From Micrococcales bacterium (lineage in GTDB: Bacteria > Actinomycetota > Actinomycetes > Actinomycetales > Dermatophilaceae), in NCBI GenBank assembly GCA_030452775.1, contig JAKDLQ010000155.1:1-5614 (forward strand): DNA of 5,614 nt, in the 5' to 3' direction. Below are positions 1-5,614 of this stretch, one piece after another; the stretch's first letter is position 1, and every line of letters starts with the position of its first letter. The position numbers and the translations under genes are program-made. Under the pieces are notes generated by a model. It made no database searches and was not told the origin of the DNA. It saw only the letters and a program-made list of their open reading frames with translations.

Positions 1-809
1 CGCTGCAGGCCTACTTCCGGATCAACACCGAGAACATGGGCCAGTTCGAGCGGACGTTGATCATCGCCGACGAGGGATCCTACGTCCACTATGTCGAGGG
101 CTGCACCGCCCCGATCTACAAGTCGGACTCGCTGCACTCGGCCGTCGTCGAGATCATCGTCAAGAAGAACGCCCGGGTGCGGTACACGACGATCCAGAAC
201 TGGTCCAACAACGTGTACAACCTCGTGACCAAGCGCGCCACCTGCGAGGAAGGCGCGACGATGGAGTGGGTCGATGGCAACATCGGCTCCAAGGTGACGA
301 TGAAGTACCCGGCCGTCTTCCTGATGGGCGAGTACGCCAAGGGCGAGACCCTGTCGATCGCCTTCGCGGGCGAGGGCCAGCACCAGGACACCGGCTCCAA
401 GATGGTGCACGCGGCCCCGCACACGAAGAGCTCGATCATCAGCAAGTCGGTCGCCCGGGGCGGCGGCCGGTCGAGCTACCGCGGGCTCGTGCAGGTGCTC
501 GAAGGCGCTACGCACTCGGCCTCGACCGTGCGCTGCGACGCCCTGCTCGTCGACACGATCAGCCGCAGTGACACCTACCCGTACGTCGACATCCGCGAGG
601 ACGACGTGTCGATGGGGCACGAGGCCACGGTCTCGAAGGTCAGCGAGGACCAGTTGTTCTACCTCATGTCCCGAGGCATGGCCGAGGACGAGGCCATGGC
701 AATGATCGTGCGCGGGTTCATCGAACCCATCGCGCGAGAGCTGCCGATGGAGTACGCCCTCGAGCTCAACCGCCTCATCGAACTCCAGATGGAAGGAGCC
801 GTTGGCTGA
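1..809 (+). CDS. sufB: SufB, Fe-S cluster assembly scaffold subunit (C-terminal part, 5' end cut by window)
   Basis: This is the C-terminal 268 residues of SufB, the core cytoplasmic subunit of the SufBCD scaffold where Fe-S clusters form. The first complete codon is at position 3. The family is usually about 470-495 residues, so roughly 200 N-terminal residues lie upstream. The ATG at 36 is an internal methionine, not the start. Counting from the codon at 3, Cys34 sits in the VEGCTAP motif and matches, by remembered alignment, E. coli Cys254, the proposed sulfur entry residue. Cys178 (RCDALL) matches Cys405, the proposed cluster-building cysteine. His206-Glu207 in GHEAT match His433-Glu434. 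The C-terminus (DQLFYLMSRGM to the end) resembles that of SufD, its paralogue and partner. The stop codon overlaps the sufD start by one base, so the two are likely translationally coupled. No intein is present in the visible part. Family assignment is very secure. Confidence 0.97.
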   Translation, partial: LQAYFRINTENMGQFERTLIIADEGSYVHYVEGCTAPIYKSDSLHSAVVEIIVKKNARVRYTTIQNWSNNVYNLVTKRATCEEGATMEWVDGNIGSKVTMKYPAVFLMGEYAKGETLSIAFAGEGQHQDTGSKMVHAAPHTKSSIISKSVARGGGRSSYRGLVQVLEGATHSASTVRCDALLVDTISRSDTYPYVDIREDDVSMGHEATVSKVSEDQLFYLMSRGMAEDEAMAMIVRGFIEPIARELPMEYALELNRLIELQMEGAVG

Positions 810-2074
810 TGAGCCTGCTGGCTGATACGAGCACCGACCTGGCCGGCGACGCACCGGTCGATGCGCGGGCCGCTGCCGCGAAGGCGCATACGGACTCCGC
901 GGCAGCGTTCGTCCCAAACGCCTCCCGAGCCGAGCGGACCAGATCCTTCGACGTCGCGGACTTCCCGATGCCGACCGGTCGGGAGGAGGACTGGCGCTTC
1001 ACCCCGGTCAAGCGCCTACGCGCCGTCCTGGCCCATCCGGCGACCGACGAGACCGAGGACGCCTCGGCCGTCCGCTACACCCTGTCGGTTCCCGAGGGAG
1101 TCATCGCGCCCCCGCTGGCGCCGGGAGAGGCGCCGCGCGGATCCGGTCTCGTCCCGGCCGACCGGGCCGCGGCCGTTGCCTCGGCCCACACGCCGGAGGC
1201 GCTTCACATCCGGCTCAGGGCCGAGCAGGAGTATGCCGAGCCGCTGCGCATCGCCGTTCACGGAGAAGGGGCCGGGCGCCGGAGCAACGCGCACCACGTC
1301 ATCGAGGCCGGACACCACAGCAAGGCCATCGTCGTGCTCGATCACACGGGGTCCACGGACCACACGGGCAACGTTGAGGTCATCCTCGGCGACAGCGCCG
1401 AGCTCACAGTCGTGTCCGTGCAACGTTGGGACGACGACGCGATCCACCTCGCCCAGCACGACGCGCTGGTCGGGCGCGACGCGACCTACAAGCACATTGC
1501 CGTGACTCTCGGTGGCGGCATCGTGCGGGTCAACGCCAACGTCCGCTACGCCGGACCCGGTGGTGACGCGACCCTACTCGGCGTCTACTTCGCCGATGCC
1601 GGACAGCACCTCGAGCATCGGTCCTTCGTCGACCACAACACCCCGCACTGCGCGAGCCATGTCGCCTACAAGGGCGCCCTGCAAGGCGAGTCCGCTCGCA
1701 CCGTCTGGGTCGGCGACGTCCTCATCCGGGCCGAGGCCGAGGGCACCGACACCTACGAGCTCAACCGCAACCTCGTGCTGACGGACGGGGCCCGCGCCGA
1801 CTCCGTCCCCAACCTCGAGATCGAGACGGGCGAGATCGTCGGTGCCGGACACGCGTCCGCCACCGGCCGCTTCGATGACCTGCAGCTGTTCTACCTGCAG
1901 TCGCGAGGCATCCCCGAGAGCGAGGCGCGGCGGCTCGTCGTGCGCGGCTTCTTCGCCGACATCGTCCGGCGCATCCCGCTCGCCGACCTGCGCGACGAGA
2001 TCACCGACGCCATCGAGGACGAGCTCTCGACAACGGCATACGCCGCCCCTACCGCAAACAGCAAGGAGCACTGA
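809..2074 (+). CDS. sufD: SufD, Fe-S cluster assembly scaffold subunit
   Basis: SufD (421 residues, normal length) pairs with SufB and SufC in the SufBCD complex and is thought to support iron entry and cluster formation at the SufB-SufD interface. The N-terminal region (about 1-75) carries the REEDWRFTP motif typical of SufD. A middle beta-helix core (about 140-350) is followed by an alpha-helical C-terminal domain (about 355-405, LQLFYLQSRGIPESEA) that matches the SufB C-terminus. His348 in GAGHASATG corresponds to E. coli His360, a proposed cluster ligand. The neighbouring E. coli Cys358 is replaced here by a non-cysteine residue. The start ATG shares its A with the sufB stop (TGATG), and AAGGAG at 793-798 lies 10 bases upstream, which supports this start. 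The first 40 or so residues are Ala-rich and look poorly conserved. The identity is secure; the role in iron entry is from family knowledge. Confidence 0.96.
   Translation: MSLLADTSTDLAGDAPVDARAAAAKAHTDSAAAFVPNASRAERTRSFDVADFPMPTGREEDWRFTPVKRLRAVLAHPATDETEDASAVRYTLSVPEGVIAPPLAPGEAPRGSGLVPADRAAAVASAHTPEALHIRLRAEQEYAEPLRIAVHGEGAGRRSNAHHVIEAGHHSKAIVVLDHTGSTDHTGNVEVILGDSAELTVVSVQRWDDDAIHLAQHDALVGRDATYKHIAVTLGGGIVRVNANVRYAGPGGDATLLGVYFADAGQHLEHRSFVDHNTPHCASHVAYKGALQGESARTVWVGDVLIRAEAEGTDTYELNRNLVLTDGARADSVPNLEIETGEIVGAGHASATGRFDDLQLFYLQSRGIPESEARRLVVRGFFADIVRRIPLADLRDEITDAIEDELSTTAYAAPTANSKEH
2063..2068 (+). promoter_or_regulatory. Ribosome binding site for sufC
   Basis: AAGGAG lies within the last codons of sufD, 12 bases before the sufC ATG. 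This spacing is longer than the usual 5-10 bases, but no other ATG or GTG nearby fits better and the MSTLEI start is typical of SufC. Confidence 0.6.
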
Positions 2075-2080
2075 CCCACC

Positions 2081-2842
2081 ATGAGCACGCTGGAGATCAC
2101 CGGCCTGACCGTCACCGTCACCACCGAGGACGGGCCCAAGGAGATCCTGCGTGGGGTCGACCTGACCGTGAAGTCGGGGGAGACGCACGCGATCATGGGT
2201 CCCAACGGCTCCGGTAAGTCGACGCTGGCCTACAGCATCGCCGGGCACCCCAAGTACACCGTCACCGGCGGCACCGTCACACTCGATGGCGAGGACGTCC
2301 TCGCGATGACCGTGGACCAGCGCGCCCGGGCCGGTCTCTTCCTCGCCATGCAATACCCGGTCGAGGTGCCCGGGGTCTCGGTCACCAACTTCCTGCGCAC
2401 GGCCAAGACGGCCATCGACGGCGAGGCTCCCAAGCTGCGTCACTGGACCAAGGATGTCAGGGCGGCGATGAACGCGCTGCGCATCGAGCCCGAGTTCGCG
2501 CAGCGCAACGTCAACGAGGGCTTCTCCGGGGGGGAGAAGAAGCGCCACGAGATCCTCCAGATGGAGTTGCTCACGCCCAAGGTGGCCATCCTCGACGAGA
2601 CCGACTCAGGCCTGGACATCGACGCGCTCAAGGTCGTCGCCGATGGCGTCAACCGGGCCAAGGCAGGCACCGACGTCGGGATCCTGCTCATCACGCACTA
2701 CACGCGGATCCTGCGCTACATCAAGCCGGACTTCGTGCACGTGTTCATCGACGGCAAGGTCGTCGAGGAGGGTGGTCCCGACCTGGCCGACCGACTCGAG
2801 GACGAGGGCTATGACCGCTACAGCGTCGGGACCTCGGCCTGA
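2081..2842 (+). CDS. sufC: SufC, ATPase subunit of the SufBCD complex
   Basis: SufC (253 residues) is a soluble ABC-type ATPase that binds SufB and SufD in the cytoplasm. Its ATP cycle drives the shape change that exposes the cluster assembly site. It is not a membrane transporter component despite the ABC fold. Motifs in order: Walker A GPNGSGKST at 40-48, Q-loop Gln91 (AMQYP), ABC signature FSGGEKKR at 148-155, Walker B VAILDE at 168-173 with catalytic Glu173, D-loop SGLDID at 176-181, and switch His206 (ITHYTR). LDETDSGLD, with SGLD rather than the usual SALD, is characteristic of SufC, and the EGFSGGEKKR context is likewise SufC-specific. The gene starts 6 bases after the sufD stop and ends 15 bases before sufS. 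All ATPase residues are present, so it should be active. The signature-motif codons contain a run of seven G bases (2528-2534) with the frame intact. Confidence 0.97.
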   Translation: MSTLEITGLTVTVTTEDGPKEILRGVDLTVKSGETHAIMGPNGSGKSTLAYSIAGHPKYTVTGGTVTLDGEDVLAMTVDQRARAGLFLAMQYPVEVPGVSVTNFLRTAKTAIDGEAPKLRHWTKDVRAAMNALRIEPEFAQRNVNEGFSGGEKKRHEILQMELLTPKVAILDETDSGLDIDALKVVADGVNRAKAGTDVGILLITHYTRILRYIKPDFVHVFIDGKVVEEGGPDLADRLEDEGYDRYSVGTSA

Positions 2843-2857
2843 GCCGACAGGAGACTG

Positions 2858-4198
2858 ATGTCCGTATCCACGCGTCCGTTGACGGATCAGGAGCTCACCG
2901 CGATCCGCGGCGAGTTCCCGATCCTCACGCGCACGGTGCGTGAGGACCGACCTCTGGTCTATCTCGACTCGGGGGCGACGTCGCACAAGCCACGCGCCGT
3001 CCTCGATGCCGAGCGAGGCTTCTACGAGCAACACAACGCGGCGGTCCACCGCGGCGCGCACCAGCTCGCCGAGGAGGCAACCGACGATTTCGAGGCGGCC
3101 CGCGAGACGGTGGCAGGGTTCATCGGGGCGGCGACCGACGAGGTGGTCTTCACCAAGAACGCCACCGAGGCACTCAACCTGGTGGCCTATGCCTTCTCCA
3201 ACGCGGCCCCGACCGATGCCGACAAGGACGAGCAGTTCGTGCTGCGCCCCGGTGACGAGATCCTCGTCACCGAGATGGAGCATCATGCCAACCTCGTGCC
3301 GTGGCAGGAGCTCGCTCGTCGGACCGGAGCGACGTTGCGGTGGGTGCCGCTCGGAGCTGACGGCGCGCTCGACCTCGAGCGCCTGGGCGACCTGCTCACC
3401 GAGCGCACCAAGGTGTTTGCGTTCACCCACGTCTCCAACGTCCTCGCAACGATCAACCCGGTGACCGAGCTCGCGGCCGCAGCGCACGCCGTCGGCGCGC
3501 TCGTCGTCGTCGACGCCTGCCAGTCCGTGCCCCACCTCGCGGTGGACGTGCGCACTCTCGGGGCCGACTTCATCGCCTTCAGCGGTCACAAGATGTACGG
3601 CCCGATGGGAGTCGGGGTCCTGTGGGGGCGTAGCGAGCTGCTCGATGTCATGCCCCCCTTCCTCACCGGCGGCTCCATGATCGAGCTGGTGACGATGGAG
3701 CGTGCGACGTGGGCTCCCGTCCCTGCGAAGTTCGAGGCCGGCGTGCCCAACGCCGCGCAGGCGGTCGGCCTGGCCGCAGCCATCCGCTGGATCGAGGGCA
3801 TCGGAATCGACCGGATCCATGAGCACGAGGCGTCCCTCGTCGCTCATCTCATGACTGCTCTGGCGAAGCGGCCATGGGTCCGCGTCGTCGGGCCCCAGGC
3901 GGGCGTGGATCGTGGCGGCGCGGTCGCCTTCCTCGTCGAGGGCGTGCACGCGCACGACGTCGGCCAGGTGCTCGACGATGCCGGGGTCGCCGTGCGCGTC
4001 GGCCACCACTGCGCGTGGCCGCTGCATCGTTCACTGGGCGTCGCCGCCACGACGCGCGTCTCCCTGGGCGTGTACAACACTGTCGCCGACCTCGACGTCC
4101 TGCTCGAGGCGCTCGACCGCGTGCCGGTGATCTTCGGGACCGAGCCGGAGATCTCCTCGGTGGCCGCAAGCGATCACGGGCAGGCGGAGGCGAGCTGA
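2858..4198 (+). CDS. sufS: SufS, group II cysteine desulfurase
   Basis: SufS is a cytoplasmic PLP enzyme that converts L-cysteine to L-alanine and holds the sulfur as a persulfide for transfer, here to SufU. In its 446 residues: NATEALN at 101-107 (cofactor phosphate region), His142 in EMEHHAN (expected to stack on PLP), Asp219 and Gln222 in VVDACQS (PLP ring contacts), Lys245 in FSGHKMYGP (Schiff base), and catalytic Cys385 in RVGHHCAWP. The RVGHHCA loop and Arg400 (TTRVSLGVYNT) mark the class II SufS/CsdA type rather than IscS/NifS. It is longer than E. coli SufS (about 406) because of a charged insert near 119-128 (TDADKDEQFV) and a C-terminal tail after about 425. AGGAG at 2849-2853 precedes the ATG by only 4 bases. 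The next gene, sufU, is its expected sulfur acceptor. The identity is secure from intact active-site residues and operon position; the functions of the insert and tail are unknown. Confidence 0.96.
   Translation: MSVSTRPLTDQELTAIRGEFPILTRTVREDRPLVYLDSGATSHKPRAVLDAERGFYEQHNAAVHRGAHQLAEEATDDFEAARETVAGFIGAATDEVVFTKNATEALNLVAYAFSNAAPTDADKDEQFVLRPGDEILVTEMEHHANLVPWQELARRTGATLRWVPLGADGALDLERLGDLLTERTKVFAFTHVSNVLATINPVTELAAAAHAVGALVVVDACQSVPHLAVDVRTLGADFIAFSGHKMYGPMGVGVLWGRSELLDVMPPFLTGGSMIELVTMERATWAPVPAKFEAGVPNAAQAVGLAAAIRWIEGIGIDRIHEHEASLVAHLMTALAKRPWVRVVGPQAGVDRGGAVAFLVEGVHAHDVGQVLDDAGVAVRVGHHCAWPLHRSLGVAATTRVSLGVYNTVADLDVLLEALDRVPVIFGTEPEISSVAASDHGQAEAS
4186..4190 (+). promoter_or_regulatory. 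Ribosome binding site for sufU (supports GTG start)
   Basis: GGAGG inside the last codons of sufS lies 9 bases before the GTG at 4200. It supports that GTG as the sufU start, in agreement with the family-typical DLYQELILEHAK N-terminus. Confidence 0.75.
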
Positions 4199-4199
4199 G

Positions 4200-4691
4200 G
4201 TGGACCTCTACCAGGAGCTCATTCTCGAGCACGCCAAACGCCCACACCACTGCGGTCTGCGCGAGCCGTTCGACGGCGAGACGCACCACGTCAATCCGAC
4301 GTGTGGTGACGAGATCACGCTGCGCGTCGCCCTCGCCGGCGCGGACGCTCACTCCGCGGCTGACTCCGACAGGGTCATCACCGACGTGTCCTACGACGCG
4401 AAGGGTTGCTCGATCTCCATCGCCGCCGCCTCGATGCTCACCGACGAGGTCATCGGGCACCCGGTGATCGAGGCTCTCGACACCTATACCGCCATGCATG
4501 CCATGCTGACCTCCAGGGGTCAGCTGAGCGGCGACGAGGACATCATCGGCGACGGCGTCGCCTTCGCCGGTGTCTCGAAATACCCGGCCCGGGTCAAGTG
4601 TGCACTGCTTGGCTGGACCGCTTTCACCGACGCCCTCGTCCGGGCAGGCGTCGACATCACCACACTCTCGCAGCAAGGAGCGAAGCCATGA
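4200..4691 (+). CDS. sufU: SufU, zinc-dependent sulfur transfer protein (IscU-like)
   Basis: SufU (163 residues) takes the persulfide from the SufS cysteine and passes the sulfur to the SufBCD scaffold in the cytoplasm. It has the IscU fold but in Gram-positive bacteria acts as a zinc-bound sulfurtransferase rather than a scaffold. The expected zinc ligands are visible: Cys35 and Asp37 in NPTCGDE, Cys70 in KGCSIS, and Cys134 in YPARVKCA. The spacing from Cys70 to Cys134 is near that of Bacillus subtilis SufU, but the stretch from Asp37 to Cys70 is about ten residues longer, due to an Ala/Asp/Ser-rich loop near 46-58. The start is GTG, one base after the sufS stop, with GGAGG nine bases upstream; no ATG occurs near enough to be a better choice. 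The stop overlaps the sufT start (ATGA). The identity is secure from ligands and context. Confidence 0.95.
   Translation: MDLYQELILEHAKRPHHCGLREPFDGETHHVNPTCGDEITLRVALAGADAHSAADSDRVITDVSYDAKGCSISIAAASMLTDEVIGHPVIEALDTYTAMHAMLTSRGQLSGDEDIIGDGVAFAGVSKYPARVKCALLGWTAFTDALVRAGVDITTLSQQGAKP
4675..4680 (+). promoter_or_regulatory. Ribosome binding site for sufT
   Basis: AAGGAG lies 7 bases before the ATG at 4688. It fixes the sufT start there. The frame stays open further upstream (an ATG at 4406), but that longer version would run inside sufU and encode Arg/His-rich nonsense before the real protein. Confidence 0.8.
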
Positions 4692-5014
4692 CCCAGACCG
4701 CTGTCCCCGCCAACGTGGCCGACGTCGAGGAGGCGCTGCGCGACGTCGTCGACCCCGAGCTCGGGATCAACATCGTCGACCTCGGCCTCGTCTACGGCAT
4801 CACCGTGGACGCCCAGGCCCATGCCGTTATCGACATGACCCTCACGTCCGCGGCCTGCCCGCTGACCGACGTCATCGAGGACCAGATCGCCCAGACCCTC
4901 GAGGGTCTCGTCGCGAATCACCAGATCAACTGGGTCTGGATGCCGCCGTGGGGCCCCGACAAGATCACCGACGACGGACGTGAGCAGTTGCGCGCCCTCG
5001 GCTTCAACATCTGA
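4688..5014 (+). CDS. sufT: SufT, MIP18/DUF59-family Fe-S maturation protein
   Basis: This 108-residue protein is a single MIP18 (DUF59) domain, the family called SufT when it sits with suf genes and often annotated as metal-sulfur cluster biosynthetic enzyme. Members are linked to maturation or carriage of Fe-S clusters to target proteins in the cytoplasm; the exact reaction is not settled. Visible motifs are VVDPELGINIVDLGLVY at 20-36, the conserved cysteine Cys57 within TSAACPL (53-59), and the C-terminal WMPPWGPDKIT at 84-94, all typical. The start at 4688 is chosen because AAGGAG precedes it by 7 bases and it makes a 4-base ATGA overlap with the sufU stop, suggesting coupled translation. 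Its place after sufU matches the mycobacterial operon order. No signal peptide or membrane segment is seen. Family assignment is very secure, the role less so. Confidence 0.94.
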   Translation: MTQTAVPANVADVEEALRDVVDPELGINIVDLGLVYGITVDAQAHAVIDMTLTSAACPLTDVIEDQIAQTLEGLVANHQINWVWMPPWGPDKITDDGREQLRALGFNI

Positions 5015-5024
5015 TCCTGGGCCC

Positions 5025-5614
5025 GTGACACCGCGGGTCGTCGAGGTCGCTCCCGAGCGCCTCGACCGATGGCTCGCGGGCTTCGCCGAGCGCCACGGCC
5101 CCATCGATGCCGCCGAGGAGAGCACTCCCGGCGGCATCGCCGTGCGCGGCGCCGCGGCCGACGGATCCGCCATCGTGGCAACCCCGTTCGGGTACGAGCC
5201 GCTCGGTCTGATCCTCGTCAGACGAGGGGGGTATGCCGCTGGGCTGGCGTTCGGGGGCTCGCTCGGCGCGTGCAAGATCGGTACGCGCCACGTCCAGTCC
5301 CGGACCGCGGCAGGCGGATGGTCCCAGCAGCGCTTCGCCCGGCGTCGAGCCCATCAGGCCGAAGAGCTCGTTGGAGCCGTGATCCGTCACGCCAGACGGG
5401 TGCTGCTCGGCGAGGGCGAGTCGCCACGAAGGGCGGCATGCGGCATACCCCAGGGGATGGTGCTCGGCGGAGACCGGACGCTCGTGCGCGACGTCCTCGC
5501 CGACCCTGCGCTGCAGGCCCTGCGTGGTCTGCCGCGCCGCGAGTTCTACGACCTGCCCGACCCGAGGCGGACCGTCCTCGAGACCGCGCTTCGCCGCGGA
5601 CGTGCCTACCGGGT
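5025..5614 (+). CDS. acVLRF1-family putative peptidyl-tRNA hydrolase (3' end cut by window)
   Basis: The frame from GTG 5025 stays open to the window edge (196 codons plus two bases) and reads as an actinobacterial VLRF1 protein. VLRF1 is the release-factor-like domain of eukaryotic Vms1/ANKZF1, which cuts peptidyl-tRNA on stalled ribosomes. The actinobacterial branch is inferred to do the same. Matching features are VEVAPERLDRWLAGF at 6-20, LVRRGGYAAG (64-73), KIGTRHVQSRT (84-94), the core GGWSQQRFARRR (97-108) with Gln101 in a GxxQ arrangement as the likely catalytic residue, GGDR (148-151), and YDLPDPRRTVL near the end. Family members are about 200 residues, so only a few residues should be missing. 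The start is uncertain: no Shine-Dalgarno sequence is visible, and another in-frame GTG at 4980 would add 15 unlikely residues. The gene begins 10 bases after sufT and may be reached by reinitiation. No suf role is known to me. The family call is good; the activity is inferred. Confidence 0.85.
   Translation, partial: MTPRVVEVAPERLDRWLAGFAERHGPIDAAEESTPGGIAVRGAAADGSAIVATPFGYEPLGLILVRRGGYAAGLAFGGSLGACKIGTRHVQSRTAAGGWSQQRFARRRAHQAEELVGAVIRHARRVLLGEGESPRRAACGIPQGMVLGGDRTLVRDVLADPALQALRGLPRREFYDLPDPRRTVLETALRRGRAYR

Noticed and set aside
1574..2548. Minus-strand open frame (324 codons) opposite sufD and sufC
   Set aside because: Same reasons: it mirrors the codons of two real genes and shows no domain or plausible ribosome site.
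2606..4027. Long minus-strand open frame (473 codons) opposite sufC and sufS
   Set aside because: It lies antisense to confidently identified genes, its translation is Arg/His/Asp/Gly-rich with no family I recognise, and long antisense frames are expected at this GC content and codon bias.
3849..4676. Minus-strand open frame (275 codons) opposite the sufS end and sufU
   Set aside because: Its C-terminal half is almost pure Arg/Pro/Gly/Ala, typical of a shadow frame.
4406..4687. Upstream extension of the sufT frame to an ATG at 4406
   Set aside because: The extension lies inside sufU in another frame, reads as low-complexity Arg/His-rich sequence, and the ribosome site before 4688 gives a family-length protein.
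5012..5030. Possible terminator between sufT and the VLRF1 gene
   Set aside because: Only a 6-base GGGCCC palindrome is present, with no loop and no T-run, and the gap is just 10 bases.
5004..5439. Minus-strand open frames over the last gene
   Set aside because: The plus strand there encodes a clear VLRF1-family protein with conserved motifs; the minus frames show none.
1..5614. CRISPR array, tRNA, rRNA, insertion sequence or phage element
   Set aside because: No spaced direct repeats, RNA gene signatures, transposase motifs or terminal inverted repeats were seen; coding sequence fills the window.

Overview
The window is a high-GC stretch carrying seven consecutive plus-strand genes, packed head to tail. 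It is almost certainly from an actinobacterium (Actinomycetota). The gene order sufB-sufD-sufC-sufS-sufU-sufT is the one known from the mycobacterial SUF operon. The last gene is an actinobacterial-type VLRF1 protein. A Micrococcales relative such as the Intrasporangiaceae would fit the protein style, but that finer placement is only a guess.

Layout. Positions 1-809 hold the C-terminal 268 residues of SufB, whose N-terminus lies outside the window. SufD (809-2074) overlaps the sufB stop by one base. SufC (2081-2842), SufS (2858-4198), SufU (GTG start, 4200-4691) and SufT (4688-5014) follow with gaps of 6, 15 and 1 bases and then a 4-base overlap. Ten bases after sufT, a GTG-started frame (5025 to the window end) encodes a VLRF1-family putative peptidyl-tRNA hydrolase, probably lacking only its last few residues. 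I see no terminator or internal promoter, and no stretch without a gene longer than 15 bases, so the whole window looks like one transcription unit running off both ends.

How the genes work together. SufS takes sulfur from cysteine. SufU, a zinc-dependent transfer protein, accepts the persulfide and passes it on. SufB, SufC and SufD form the ATP-driven scaffold on which Fe-S clusters are built. SufT is a MIP18/DUF59 protein thought to help mature Fe-S proteins. The catalytic and metal-binding residues I can recognise are present in SufS, SufC, SufU, SufT and the visible part of SufB.

The window is mainly a conserved housekeeping operon. I found no new system. The points most worth a second look are the VLRF1 ribosome-rescue-type gene placed directly behind the Fe-S genes, the intact SufB at the cysteine where mycobacterial SufB is thought to carry an intein, and a roughly 10-residue longer loop in SufU.
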